Origin: Pseudomonas sp. MF4836
Lineage (GTDB): Bacteria > Pseudomonadota > Gammaproteobacteria > Pseudomonadales > Pseudomonadaceae
Direction of reading: 5' to 3'
DNA length: 64,000 nt
Assembly (NCBI RefSeq): GCF_002018875.1
Contig: NZ_MVOL01000006.1
Span: 186,001-250,000, forward strand
Positions 47,241-55,590 of the stretch are shown here, piece after piece. The notes under the pieces are model-generated. The model was given only the letters and a program-made list of their open reading frames with translations, was not told the DNA's origin and made no database searches. Positions within the stretch are counted from its first letter, which is position 1. The number at the start of each line of letters is the position of its first letter. Position numbers and translations under genes: made by a program.

Positions 47241-48245
47241 ATGAATCGTCGTCGTGGGTTCCGTTCCCTGTGTCGCGCCGCCCTGGCGGTGACCGCAGTC
47301 AGCTTGAGCAGCAGCTTGCTGGCGGCCGAAGCGGTAAAAATCGGCTTTCTGGTCAAGCAGGCGGAAGAGCCCTGGTTCCAGACCGAATGGGCCTTCGCGG
47401 AAAAAGCCGCCAAGGACAAGGGCTTTACCCTGATCAAAATCGCCGTGCCCGATGGCGAGAAAACCCTTTCGGCCATCGACAGCCTGGCGGCCAATGGCGC
47501 CAAGGGTTTCGTCATCTGCCCGCCGGATGTGTCCCTGGGCCCGGCCATCATGGCCAAGGCCAAGCTCAACGACCTCAAGGTGATGGCGGTGGACGACCGC
47601 TTCGTCGACGCCAACGGCAAGTTCATGGAGGACGTTCCCTACCTGGGAATGGCGGCCTTCGAAGTCGGGCAGAAACAGGGCAACGCCATGGCTGCCGAGG
47701 CCAAGAAGCGCGGCTGGGACTGGAAAGACACCTACGCGGTGATTAACACCTTCAACGAGTTGGACACCGGCAAGAAGCGCACTGACGGCTCGGTCAAATC
47801 CCTGAAGGACGCCGGCCTGCCAGAGGATCACATCATCTTCTCGGCACTCAAGACCCTCGACGTACCAGGCAGCATGGACGCCACCAATTCGGCCCTGGTC
47901 AAGCTGCCAGGTGCGGCCAAGAACCTGATCATCGGCGGCATGAACGACAACACCGTGCTCGGGGGCGTGCGGGCCACGGAAAGCGCCGGCTTTGCCGCCG
48001 CCAACGTGATCGGCATCGGCATCAACGGCACCGACGCCATTGGCGAGCTGAAAAAGGCCAACAGCGGCTTCTTCGGCTCGATGCTGCCCAGCCCGCACAT
48101 CGAGGGCTACAACACCGCGAGCATGATGTTCGAGTGGATCACCACCGGCAAAGAACCCCCCAAATACACCGCCATGGACGACGTGACCCTGATCACTCGG
48201 GACAACTTCAAGCAGGAGCTGGAAAAAATCGGCCTGTGGAACTGA
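47241..48245 (+). CDS. araF: Periplasmic sugar-binding protein, AraF-like
   Basis: A 334-residue type-I periplasmic binding protein. It has a signal peptide with cleavage near residues 28-31 (SLLAAEA). The mature part begins VKIGFLVKQAEEPWFQTEW, typical of the L-arabinose/D-galactose-binding AraF group. The clusters VICPPDVSLGP, DDRFVDANG and NTFNELDTG are also AraF-like. The ATG at 47241 has a clear GGAGTGAGCT ribosome site. With the next two genes it forms an ABC importer. Confidence 0.88.
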   Translation: MNRRRGFRSLCRAALAVTAVSLSSSLLAAEAVKIGFLVKQAEEPWFQTEWAFAEKAAKDKGFTLIKIAVPDGEKTLSAIDSLAANGAKGFVICPPDVSLGPAIMAKAKLNDLKVMAVDDRFVDANGKFMEDVPYLGMAAFEVGQKQGNAMAAEAKKRGWDWKDTYAVINTFNELDTGKKRTDGSVKSLKDAGLPEDHIIFSALKTLDVPGSMDATNSALVKLPGAAKNLIIGGMNDNTVLGGVRATESAGFAAANVIGIGINGTDAIGELKKANSGFFGSMLPSPHIEGYNTASMMFEWITTGKEPPKYTAMDDVTLITRDNFKQELEKIGLWN

Positions 48246-48341
48246 GCGCTGGGCGAGTCGCTGGCGGCCCGAGTCCGGGGCGCTTGAACGGGTGGTAGGC
48301 GAGGGCGGCAGTTGCCGCACTCGTCGGATCGAGGAGGGGCT

Positions 48342-49901
48342 ATGCAGGCGCAAACAACTACAGCGGCCGTGAACGTGGGCGGCAGCCTTCGCTTCACGGG
48401 CATCGGCAAGCGTTTCCCCGGGGTCCAGGCACTGGCGGATATCAGCTTCGTGGCGCACCCGGGAACGGTTCACGCCCTGATGGGGGAGAACGGCGCGGGC
48501 AAGTCGACGTTGCTGAAAATCCTTGGCGGGGCCTACGCGCCGAGCAGCGGCCACTTGCAGATCGGCGAGCAGGTGCTGAGTTTCAAGTCCACGGCGCAGA
48601 GCATTGCCAGTGGGGTCGCGGTGATTCACCAGGAGCTGCATCTGGTGCCGGAAATGACCGTGGCCGAGAACCTGTTTCTCGGTCATCTGCCGTCACGTTT
48701 CGGCTTGGTCAAAGGCGCCGAGTTGCGGCGCAAAGCCCAGGCATTGCTCAAGGGCCTGGCCGATGAGGTCGACCCCCAGGACAAGGTCGGCCGGCTATCC
48801 CTGGGCCAGCGGCAATTGATTGAAATCGCCAAGGCGCTGTCCCGTGGCGCCCATGTGATTGCCTTCGACGAGCCCACCAGCAGCCTGTCTTCCCGGGAAA
48901 TCGAGCGCCTGATGACGATCATTGCGCGCCTGCGGGACGAGGGCAAAGTGGTGCTCTACGTGTCCCATCGCATGGAAGAAGTGTTCCGCATCTGCAACGC
49001 GGTGACGGTGTTCAAGGACGGGCGTTATGTGCGCACGTTCGAGCAGATGAGCGAGCTGAGCCACGACCAGTTGGTGACCTGCATGGTGGGTCGGGACATT
49101 CAGGATATTTACGATTACCGCCCGCGGGAGCCGGGCGCGGTGGCGCTCAAGGTCGAGGGTCTGCTCGGCCCGGGCTTGCGTGAGCCGGTGAGTTTTGACG
49201 TGCGCGAGGGCGAGATCCTCGGCCTGTTCGGGTTGGTGGGCGCTGGCCGTACCGAGTTGCTGCGGTTGCTCAGCGGCCTGGCGCGCAAGAGTGCCGGCAG
49301 CCTGGAACTGGCGGGGCGACCCCTGACCCTGCGTTCGCCCCGGGATGCGATCGCGGCGGGGGTGCTGTTGTGCCCCGAGGACCGCAAGAAGGAGGGCATC
49401 CTGCCGCTGGCCAGCGTCGCGGAAAATATCAACATCAGCGCCCGTGGCGCCCACTCGACCCTGGGCTGCCTGCTGCGCGGCGACTGGGAGCGGGGCAATG
49501 CCGACAGGCAGATCAAGGCGCTGAAGGTAAAGACCCCATCGCCCGGGCAAAAAATCATGTACCTGTCCGGCGGCAATCAACAGAAGGCCATTCTCGGCCG
49601 CTGGCTGTCGATGCCGATGAAAGTCCTGCTGCTGGACGAACCGACCCGAGGCATCGATATCGGCGCCAAGGCCGAGATCTACCAGATCATCCACAACCTG
49701 GCTGCCAGTGGCATCGCGGTGATAGTGGTCTCCAGCGACCTGATGGAGGTCATGGGCATTTCCGACCGCATCCTGGTGCTCTGCGAAGGCGCGGTACGCG
49801 GCCAATTGCCCCGTGCCCGGGCCAATGAATCCAATCTGTTGCAACTGGCATTGCCAGGCCAGCGCAGCCAAGGCCCTGGCCCATCCGAGAGGTCTCTATG
49901 A
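48342..49901 (+). CDS. araG: Sugar ABC importer ATP-binding protein, AraG-like
   Basis: A 519-residue protein with two ABC domains in tandem. The first has Walker A GENGAGKSTLLK (about 50-61) and signature LSLGQRQLIEIAKAL. The second has GLVGAGRTELLRLL (about 300-313) and LSGGNQQKAILGRWL with Walker B LLLDEPTRGIDIG. The start ATG at 48342 follows GAGGAGGGG. The stop overlaps the araH start by four bases. Members of this group carry L-arabinose and often D-galactose or D-fucose too. Confidence 0.93.
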   Translation: MQAQTTTAAVNVGGSLRFTGIGKRFPGVQALADISFVAHPGTVHALMGENGAGKSTLLKILGGAYAPSSGHLQIGEQVLSFKSTAQSIASGVAVIHQELHLVPEMTVAENLFLGHLPSRFGLVKGAELRRKAQALLKGLADEVDPQDKVGRLSLGQRQLIEIAKALSRGAHVIAFDEPTSSLSSREIERLMTIIARLRDEGKVVLYVSHRMEEVFRICNAVTVFKDGRYVRTFEQMSELSHDQLVTCMVGRDIQDIYDYRPREPGAVALKVEGLLGPGLREPVSFDVREGEILGLFGLVGAGRTELLRLLSGLARKSAGSLELAGRPLTLRSPRDAIAAGVLLCPEDRKKEGILPLASVAENINISARGAHSTLGCLLRGDWERGNADRQIKALKVKTPSPGQKIMYLSGGNQQKAILGRWLSMPMKVLLLDEPTRGIDIGAKAEIYQIIHNLAASGIAVIVVSSDLMEVMGISDRILVLCEGAVRGQLPRARANESNLLQLALPGQRSQGPGPSERSL

Positions 49902-50866
49902 GTACGCAAAACACCACCTTGAGTGCACCGCGCAAAGCCCCTGACCTGCGCCGCTTCCTGGATGACTGGGTGATGCTGCTGGCGGCAATCGCGATCTTCG
50001 CCCTGTGTACCTTGCTGATCGACAACTTTCTTTCGCCCTTGAACATGCGTGGCCTGGGGCTGGCGATTTCCACCACCGGGATCGCGGCCTGCACCATGCT
50101 CTATTGCCTGGCGTCGGGGCACTTCGACCTTTCGGTCGGCTCGGTCATCGCCTGCGCCGGTGTCGTCGCGGCGGTGGTAATGCGCTCTACCAACAGCGTG
50201 TTTCTCGGCGTCAGCGCGGCGCTACTGATGGGCCTGGTGGTGGGGCTGATCAACGGCATCGTCATCGCCAAGCTGCGGGTCAATGCCCTGATCACCACCT
50301 TGGCCACCATGCAGATTGTCCGGGGCCTGGCTTATATCTTTGCCGACGGCAAGGCCGTGGGGGTCTCCCAGGAAAGCTTCTTCGTATTTGGCAACGGGCA
50401 ACTGTTCGGGGTGCCGGTGCCAATCCTGATTACCCTGGTGTGCTTCCTGTTCTTCGGTTGGCTGCTCAACTACACCACCTATGGGCGCAACACCATGGCT
50501 ATCGGCGGCAATCAGGAAGCGGCGTTGCTGGCCGGGGTCAACGTCGACCGCACCAAGATCATCATCTTCGCCGTGCACGGCCTGATCGGTGCCCTGGCCG
50601 GGGTCATCCTGGCGTCGCGCATGACCTCGGGCCAGCCGATGATCGGCCAGGGGTTCGAGCTGACGGTGATCTCTGCCTGTGTACTGGGCGGGGTGTCCCT
50701 GAGCGGGGGGATCGGCATGATCCGCCACGTGATTGCCGGGGTGTTGATCCTGGCGATCATCGAGAACGCCATGAACCTGAAGAACATCGACACGTTTTAC
50801 CAGTACGTGATTCGCGGTTCGATCCTGCTGCTGGCGGTGGTTATCGACCGTTTGAAGCAGCGTTAA
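49898..50866 (+). CDS. araH: Sugar ABC importer permease, AraH-like
   Basis: A 322-residue polytopic protein with 8-10 helices of the ribose/arabinose permease family. The typical segment LASGHFDLSVGSVIACAGVVAA is seen near residues 70-91, as are NGIVIAKLRVNALITTLATM and SGGIGMIRHVIAGVLILAI. It ends in IDRLKQR. It is the last gene of this half of the locus and is followed by a hairpin. Confidence 0.92.
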   Translation: MSTQNTTLSAPRKAPDLRRFLDDWVMLLAAIAIFALCTLLIDNFLSPLNMRGLGLAISTTGIAACTMLYCLASGHFDLSVGSVIACAGVVAAVVMRSTNSVFLGVSAALLMGLVVGLINGIVIAKLRVNALITTLATMQIVRGLAYIFADGKAVGVSQESFFVFGNGQLFGVPVPILITLVCFLFFGWLLNYTTYGRNTMAIGGNQEAALLAGVNVDRTKIIIFAVHGLIGALAGVILASRMTSGQPMIGQGFELTVISACVLGGVSLSGGIGMIRHVIAGVLILAIIENAMNLKNIDTFYQYVIRGSILLLAVVIDRLKQR

Positions 50867-50880
50867 GGCAAGACAGCCGG

Positions 50881-50911
50881 GCCAGCGCCTGCGGGGGTTG
50901 CAGGCGCTGGC
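50881..50911. terminator. Strong 12-bp hairpin after araH
   Basis: GCCAGCGCCTGC and GCAGGCGCTGGC form a perfect 12-bp GC-rich stem with the loop GGGGGTT, between the convergent araH and the next minus-strand gene. No T-run follows, so it may stop transcription only with help, or protect the mRNA end in the manner of REP elements. Confidence 0.5.
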
Positions 50912-50932
50912 GGGGCAGGGCGCAGGTCGTTT

Positions 50933-51313
50933 TCAACCGGCTTTGCGCAGCGCCTCGATCAGCTCCTGTTTACGCATGGTGGAGCGCCCGGGAATGTTCC
51001 TGGCCCGGGCTTCCTTGAGCAGGGCCTCCTTACTCTGGGTGGCCAGCGAGGGGGCGCTGTTGCGGGCATGGCCCTGGCGCGTGGCGACGGCGCGGCGCGC
51101 GGATGCCTGGCGATCGCTGGCCTTGGCGCTTTCCGGCTTGTGGCGCCCGGAGCCGCCGGCCCGCTCACCACCGCCGGACTGTTTGTTGACAGTGGCCCAG
51201 GCGCGGGCCTCGGCTTCGGCTTCAGGTAAGCCCTTGGCTTCATAACTGGCTTCGATATGAGCGGCTTTGCGCTTCTGCGCGGCGCTGTACTTGCTCTTGC
51301 TTGCGCGAATCAT
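50933..51313 (-). CDS. Small basic protein with a C-terminal Rho-N/SAP-like segment
   Basis: A 126-residue, Lys/Arg/Ser-rich protein. The N-terminal half resembles proteins annotated as plasmid stabilization in Pseudomonas (KSKYSAAQKRKAAHIEASYEAKG). The C terminus has KEALLKEARARNIPGRSTMRKQELIEALRKAG, a Rho termination factor N-terminal-like helical motif that may bind nucleic acid. The start at 51313 follows AGGAG on the minus strand. The role is unknown. Confidence 0.65.
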   Translation of the reverse strand: MIRASKSKYSAAQKRKAAHIEASYEAKGLPEAEAEARAWATVNKQSGGGERAGGSGRHKPESAKASDRQASARRAVATRQGHARNSAPSLATQSKEALLKEARARNIPGRSTMRKQELIEALRKAG

Positions 51314-51367
51314 TGGATCACTCCTCAAGGCCCTGGCGCCCAGGACCTTTCTGGATGGGTTTGATAC

Positions 51368-51634
51368 TCAGTGCGAAGTATTGCCCTCGAGCTTCTGCGC
51401 GGCCTCGACGCCCGACGCGGTGAGCTTGATCGGCAGGTTGAGGGCATGTTCCCCGGCGGTGTTGCAGGTGACGTGGCCTTCCTTGATCAGCCCGCGATCC
51501 TGCAGGGCGGCCAGGGCCTGGGCCACGACTTTTTCCCCTCGGTAGTTATCCAGCACCTCCTTGCCCAGGCCACTGGGGTGGGCATGCAGCAGGCGGGTGA
51601 GGACTTCTTTCTCAAGGTTTTTATCGACGTTCAT
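51368..51634 (-). CDS. Small helical protein of unknown function
   Basis: An 88-residue protein, MNVDKNLEKEVLTRLLHAHP onward. It looks like a compact helical or winged-helix-like domain (VVAQALAALQDRGLIKEGHV). Similar small proteins occur in Pseudomonas, but I recall no function. It is 54 bp from the gene at 50933, on the same strand. Confidence 0.55.
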   Translation of the reverse strand: MNVDKNLEKEVLTRLLHAHPSGLGKEVLDNYRGEKVVAQALAALQDRGLIKEGHVTCNTAGEHALNLPIKLTASGVEAAQKLEGNTSH

Positions 51635-51681
51635 GCTGACCTCTTCGTTGGTTGAATACAGGTGTGCGTCGTCTTGCAGGG

Positions 51682-52008
51682 TTATTGGCTGTTGCCTTCA
51701 GAGCCGGAGCCACCGGTGGTGCTCTTCGAGCCGATGCCGGTCTTGCCGTTGTCGGGCGTGCTGGAATCCATGGTGCCTACGCCGCCCTGGCGCCCGGTAT
51801 CGCTGCCCTGGACCCGTGGGTCGGTGCCGGTGGCGGGCGGCAGCGAGCCTTCCTCCATGGGCGGTGGGTTGATGTTGATCCTGGGCGTGTTTTGGGTGGC
51901 TGGGGACTTGGGACCTTCCACCGGGTTGGTGGGACCGGTGGCGCCGGCGAAGGCTGCCGAAGACAGCAGCCCGGCCAGGGCGAAAGCGGTGAGTTGAGCC
52001 TTGATCAT
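51682..52008 (-). CDS. Small secreted low-complexity protein
   Basis: A 108-residue protein with a signal peptide (MIKAQLTAFALAGLLSSAAF then AGATG; cleavage near residue 21). The mature part is rich in Gly, Pro, Ser and Thr, such as NPPPMEEGSLPPATGTD and KSTTGGSGSEGNSQ. No domain is known. It is likely a periplasmic or surface-exposed small protein. It lies upstream, on the same strand, of the gene at 51368. Confidence 0.55.
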   Translation of the reverse strand: MIKAQLTAFALAGLLSSAAFAGATGPTNPVEGPKSPATQNTPRININPPPMEEGSLPPATGTDPRVQGSDTGRQGGVGTMDSSTPDNGKTGIGSKSTTGGSGSEGNSQ

Positions 52009-52094
52009 GATGTCGCCTCCATTCGTTTCAGAGTCGCTACCTGATATTGGTCAGCCGCTGATTTGCATTGGTGCCTGATGATCGACGAACGGTC

Positions 52095-53312
52095 TCAGGC
52101 GTCTTGCGGGATTTTCTCGCCTTGCCCCCAGCGCCAGAGCAGGCGCCCGGCGCTGATCAGCCAGTTCAGCAGGGCCACCGCCAGAACTGTTAGCAGAAGT
52201 GTCGGCATGCCCTGTTCAACGATGATCTTGCCCGCCAGCAGGGGGAACCCGAAGACCCCGATAAAGTAGGCGAGGCTGAACAGCAGCAACGCCTGGGAGG
52301 TGCTGCCGGCCGGGGCTTCGTTGGCGGCCAGGCCATTGATCACCGAGTAGGTCAGGCCATAGCCGACGCCCAGGACCATGGCCGCCAACAGGTAGCTGAG
52401 GCTGCTGTCGACCACGAACTGCAGCAGCAGTACTGAGAGCACCATCAGCCCGGACAGCAGGCAGGCCGAGCGATAGGCGTCGCGCTTGACCACGATGCCG
52501 GCGATCAGCAGGCGGCTGCTGATGGCAGCGCCCATGAAACCGAGAAAGAACAGCGAATAATCCAGGGAGCGTGACGCCGCATAGCTGGTTTGAAAGCTCG
52601 ACAAACCACCAAATACACAGCCGCCCAGGCCCACCATCAGAATCGGAAACAGCGCCCTGGATGACAGGACCCGGGCACTGCTGGCCCAGCTGATTTTTGC
52701 CGCGCCGCTGCCCAGGTGGTTGGTCTGCTGCTGCAGGCGACGGCCAAGGAACCAGAAGATGATCACCCCGGCCAGGCTGGCCGCAGCCGCGATCAGGAAG
52801 GCCGCCGTCAATGGCCAGCCCAGGGCACTGGCCGCCCGCCCCAGGAGTGGCCCGGAGCCGATGCCGGTCATCATGCTGCCCGACAGCAGGGCGAAGTATT
52901 TGGCGCGCTGGGCGGGTTCCACCAGCATCGCCACGATGATCGGCCCCAGGGTGTAAAACACCCCCCAGCCCAAGCCCAGGATCAGGCCGAACAGGAGCAA
53001 GGCATGGCCGAAGCCCGGGGTCAGGGCGAAGCCCAGGCTGGCCACCACCAGCAGGCAGCCGAACAGGGCGATCGAGCGCGCGGCGCCCAACCAGTCCGAG
53101 AGGTGTCCGGAGAAGATCACCGCGACAAAGGTGCTGAGCATGGCAGCGGAAATCACGCTGCCGGCGTCGTGCTCGTTACCGCCACGGGCACTGATCAGCA
53201 GCGACAGCAGGAAGGTCGAGCCATAAGACAGCGACAGCAGGTAACTGCCAAGACAGAACAGCCCGAACAATGGGCCTGAAACCATGGGTTGTCGTGTACC
53301 GCGAGCAGGCAT
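52095..53312 (-). CDS. Major facilitator superfamily transporter
   Basis: A 405-residue, 12-helix MFS protein. A short basic N terminus (MPARGTRQP) is followed by helices from about residue 10. The loop between helices 2 and 3 reads GHLSDWLGAARS, as in the family signature G-x-L-x-D-x-x-G. A polar stretch near residue 190 (GRRLQQQTNHLGSG) separates the two halves. The substrate cannot be predicted. Confidence 0.85.
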   Translation of the reverse strand: MPARGTRQPMVSGPLFGLFCLGSYLLSLSYGSTFLLSLLISARGGNEHDAGSVISAAMLSTFVAVIFSGHLSDWLGAARSIALFGCLLVVASLGFALTPGFGHALLLFGLILGLGWGVFYTLGPIIVAMLVEPAQRAKYFALLSGSMMTGIGSGPLLGRAASALGWPLTAAFLIAAAASLAGVIIFWFLGRRLQQQTNHLGSGAAKISWASSARVLSSRALFPILMVGLGGCVFGGLSSFQTSYAASRSLDYSLFFLGFMGAAISSRLLIAGIVVKRDAYRSACLLSGLMVLSVLLLQFVVDSSLSYLLAAMVLGVGYGLTYSVINGLAANEAPAGSTSQALLLFSLAYFIGVFGFPLLAGKIIVEQGMPTLLLTVLAVALLNWLISAGRLLWRWGQGEKIPQDA

Positions 53313-53427
53313 GAGTGAGCCTCGTCCTTGTTGAAGTTATGCGCGGTTTTCTACCACGGGCCTGGCGGTTTTTTGTTGTGTACCTGCTGGTTTCAGGATT
53401 AGCCCACAGCGGAGTAAGCAGGGCGGC

Positions 53428-54078
53428 TCAGGCGTCGATCTCCTCCAGCAACTCCTCCATGAAGCGTTGCAGGCGCTGATGCCGAACCTGCGCCAGGTGC
53501 GTGCCGGCCGGGGTCTGGAAGCCGCTGGCGAGGTGCAGCAACTTGGTCTGGAAATGGTCCAGGCAAAAGCGTTTGTCATCGTATTCACGATGCTCTGCGC
53601 GTGGGTCGAGCGGGTCGTACAGGGCGCTGCCCATGCGCCCGGCAATGTAGAAGGTGCGAGCCACGCCGAGGGCGCCGAGGGAGTCGAGGCGATCGGCGTC
53701 CTGCAGGATCTTGGCCTCAAGCGAAATCGGCTCGATCGCCGCAGAAAAACTGTGGGCCTCGATGGCGTGGGCCACTGCGTCGATCGGCGCCTGGGCCCAG
53801 TGCAGGCTGGCCAGGATTTTGCCCGCCTGCACCGCCGCCAGGCGCGAGGCCTGGGAGCGCAGTGGCGAGTTCTTTTCCACGGCGACACAGTCGTGCAACA
53901 AGGTCGCGGCCAGCAGTACGTGCAGGTCGCCGCCTTCCTGCTCGGCGATACGCCGGACATTGCTCCACACCCGCTGCAAATGCGAAAGGTCGTGGGCGCC
54001 GTCTTCGGCAGGTTCCAGGGCATGGGGCAGCAATTGGGCGGCGAGGGTGTGCAGGGGGGCAAAGGCCTGGGCGTTCAT
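53428..54078 (-). CDS. HD-domain phosphohydrolase
   Basis: A 216-residue protein with an HD domain: HDLSHLQRVW (near residue 27) and LLAATLLHDCVAVEKN (His-Asp near residue 60), then EAHSF and KILQDADRLDSLGALGVART. The later Asp completes the metal site. Such proteins are uncharacterised phosphohydrolases. The start at 54078 (MNAQAFAPLH) is chosen over an in-frame extension that runs into the opposite gene's promoter. Confidence 0.82.
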   Translation of the reverse strand: MNAQAFAPLHTLAAQLLPHALEPAEDGAHDLSHLQRVWSNVRRIAEQEGGDLHVLLAATLLHDCVAVEKNSPLRSQASRLAAVQAGKILASLHWAQAPIDAVAHAIEAHSFSAAIEPISLEAKILQDADRLDSLGALGVARTFYIAGRMGSALYDPLDPRAEHREYDDKRFCLDHFQTKLLHLASGFQTPAGTHLAQVRHQRLQRFMEELLEEIDA

Positions 54079-54227
54079 CGGTGCAACCTGAAGGTGATCG
54101 GGCAAGGCCGCCACTGTAGCCGCTGGCGCAGGGTTGTGGGTAAACCGCGTGGCGTCAATAAATGCCCGTGCATGTGTTTCCCCTGTCGATCTACTATGGC
54201 CGCCTGATTCCGCCATGAGAGCCACCG

Positions 54228-54707
54228 ATGTCCGTCGATATCCGCCCCGCCGTGCCCAGCGATGCTCCGCAAATCCTCGCGTTCATCACGGAACTCGCCG
54301 ACTACGAGCGTGCCCGCCATGAAGTGATCGCCAGTGTCACCGACATCCAGCGCAGCCTGTTCAGCGAAGGCGCGACAGCCCACGGCCTGATCTGCCTGCG
54401 CGATGGCGTACCGATCGGGTTTGCGGTGTTCTTCTTCAGTTACTCGACCTGGCTGGGCAGCAACAGCCTGTACCTGGAAGACCTCTACATCACCCCCGAG
54501 CAGCGTGGTGGCGGAGCGGGCAAGCAGTTGTTGCGGCATCTGGCAAAGATCGCCTGTGACAATGATTGCGGGCGATTCGAGTGGAGCGTGCTGGAGTGGA
54601 CTGAGCCGGCGATTCAGTTCTACAAATCCCTGGGCGCGCAGCCCCAGGAAGAATGGGTCAAGTACCGCATGGATGGCGACGTGCTGCGGGCGTTTGCCCG
54701 GGGCTGA
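54228..54707 (+). CDS. GNAT-family N-acetyltransferase (SSAT-like)
   Basis: A 159-residue acetyltransferase. The acetyl-CoA motif is LYITPEQRGGGAGKQLLRHL (about residues 86-105), preceded by LYLEDL. The N terminus is VDIRPAVPSDAPQILAFITEL. It resembles diamine/amino-acid N-acetyltransferases of the spermidine type, but the substrate is not settled. The gene is immediately followed by a 14-G tract at 54720. Confidence 0.85.
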   Translation: MSVDIRPAVPSDAPQILAFITELADYERARHEVIASVTDIQRSLFSEGATAHGLICLRDGVPIGFAVFFFSYSTWLGSNSLYLEDLYITPEQRGGGAGKQLLRHLAKIACDNDCGRFEWSVLEWTEPAIQFYKSLGAQPQEEWVKYRMDGDVLRAFARG

Positions 54708-54719
54708 GAGCGTGCCGGC

Positions 54720-54733
54720 GGGGGGGGGGGGGG
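54720..54733. repeat. Poly-G tract, 14 bases
   Basis: A single unbroken run of 14 G lies 12 bases after the GNAT stop codon. Long G tracts are prone to slipped-strand change and also to sequencing or assembly error. It is outside any intact reading frame, upstream of the lipoprotein remnant. Confidence 0.9.
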
Positions 54734-54767
54734 TCAGGGATTTGAACCAGGTTGTTCAGCGGTGAAA

Positions 54768-54956
54768 ATGGCCAGGCCTCTGTAGCTGGTCGTGTTGCTG
54801 GCGTGTGCCTCGTGCGTGCATCGGCCGATTCTCGACCCGGCCTAGGTGATCCTGCACGAGGACGGACGCCAGTAAGACGGCGTTACCGACGCTCAGGGCA
54901 ACACCCACCGGGCGGGCTCGACCGACCCGCAAGGCGGGGTGTTCGACCTGGAGTGA
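54768..54956 (+). pseudogene. Degraded small lipoprotein gene with three in-frame stops
   Basis: From the ATG at 54768 one frame runs 62 codons to a final TGA. It reads like a short lipoprotein: MARPL, stop, LVVLLACASCVHRPILDPA, stop, VILHEDGRQ, stop, then DGVTDAQGNTHRAGSTD and PQGGVFDLE. The inner stops are codons 6 (TAG), 26 (TAG) and 36 (TAA). Each would be a glutamine codon if T were C. The lipobox-like LLACASC and the DG-rich tail keep a coding look, so this is probably a gene decayed by C-to-T changes. No match is known to me. Confidence 0.55.
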
Positions 54957-55400
54957 TCACCGGCTTTCTTCCCAGTCGCCTCCCAGCAAGTCATTCAGGG
55001 TCTGGGCCACCGAGGTCTTGAATGCCCCGGCCTGGTGTGCGTCGTAGGCGGTCTTCCACACCGTGTAACCCTCGCTGAAATCGGCCAGTTGCTCGGCGTG
55101 CCCCACGCGCTGGGTCACGCTCTGCTGCAACGCGCCGGCGCGAAACGGCAGGTGCGGGATGTCGCTGATCTGATTGCCCTTGAGCGGGTTGATCAGGTGA
55201 ATGCCATCGACCCGGATATGCACCACCTGGCCCAGGTCCGGGTACTGCTCGACTTTGAGAATGGTCAGGGTCGAGGCGTTTTCGCCAGGCCGTGTCTGGT
55301 ACGACCAGATATCGCCAACCGTGAATGGCTCTGCCGCGCCGAGGGCGCTACCGGTTAACAAAAGGCCGCCGATGAGCAGCAGGTTTCTGAAGCGTTGCAT
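54957..55400 (-). CDS. Secreted protein of unknown function
   Basis: A 147-residue protein with an N-terminal signal peptide (MQRFRNLLLIGGLLLTGSAL; cleavage near residue 23). The mature part begins EPFTVGDIWSYQTRPGENA and continues with VVHIRVDGIHLINPLKG and FSEGYTVWKTAYDAHQAGAF. No domain is recognised. It reads away from the second galactose promoter (55478), so the two start regions are back to back. Confidence 0.65.
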   Translation of the reverse strand: MQRFRNLLLIGGLLLTGSALGAAEPFTVGDIWSYQTRPGENASTLTILKVEQYPDLGQVVHIRVDGIHLINPLKGNQISDIPHLPFRAGALQQSVTQRVGHAEQLADFSEGYTVWKTAYDAHQAGAFKTSVAQTLNDLLGGDWEESR

Positions 55401-55477
55401 GGGTCTTCCTTGAAAGGAGCGGGGCGGGTGGGCGGCATTTTAAAGGATTGGAAGGCAGGTGCGAGCAGTCCACGTAT

Positions 55478-55590
55478 TCCCTATATATGGGATGTAAATT
55501 TATATATTGAGATTTTATTCCTGCGGGGTTTATAGTCGCCGCCAGCAGCTCTTACGCACTCACTGCCAATAACAACTCACAGGTGAAGCG
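55478..55590 (+). promoter_or_regulatory. Promoter copy 2 of the galactose locus (drives dgoKAD)
   Basis: A -35 TTGAGA (55507-55512), an 18-bp spacer and a -10 TATAGT (55531-55536) lie in the same arrangement as copy 1 at 45981. Over the 38 bases from TCCCTATATATGGGA the two copies differ at one place. The resemblance goes on through TACGCACTCAC to GGTGAAGCGATGCAG at the dgoK start. One regulator probably acts on both, at the AT-rich block upstream of the -35 box. Confidence 0.85.
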
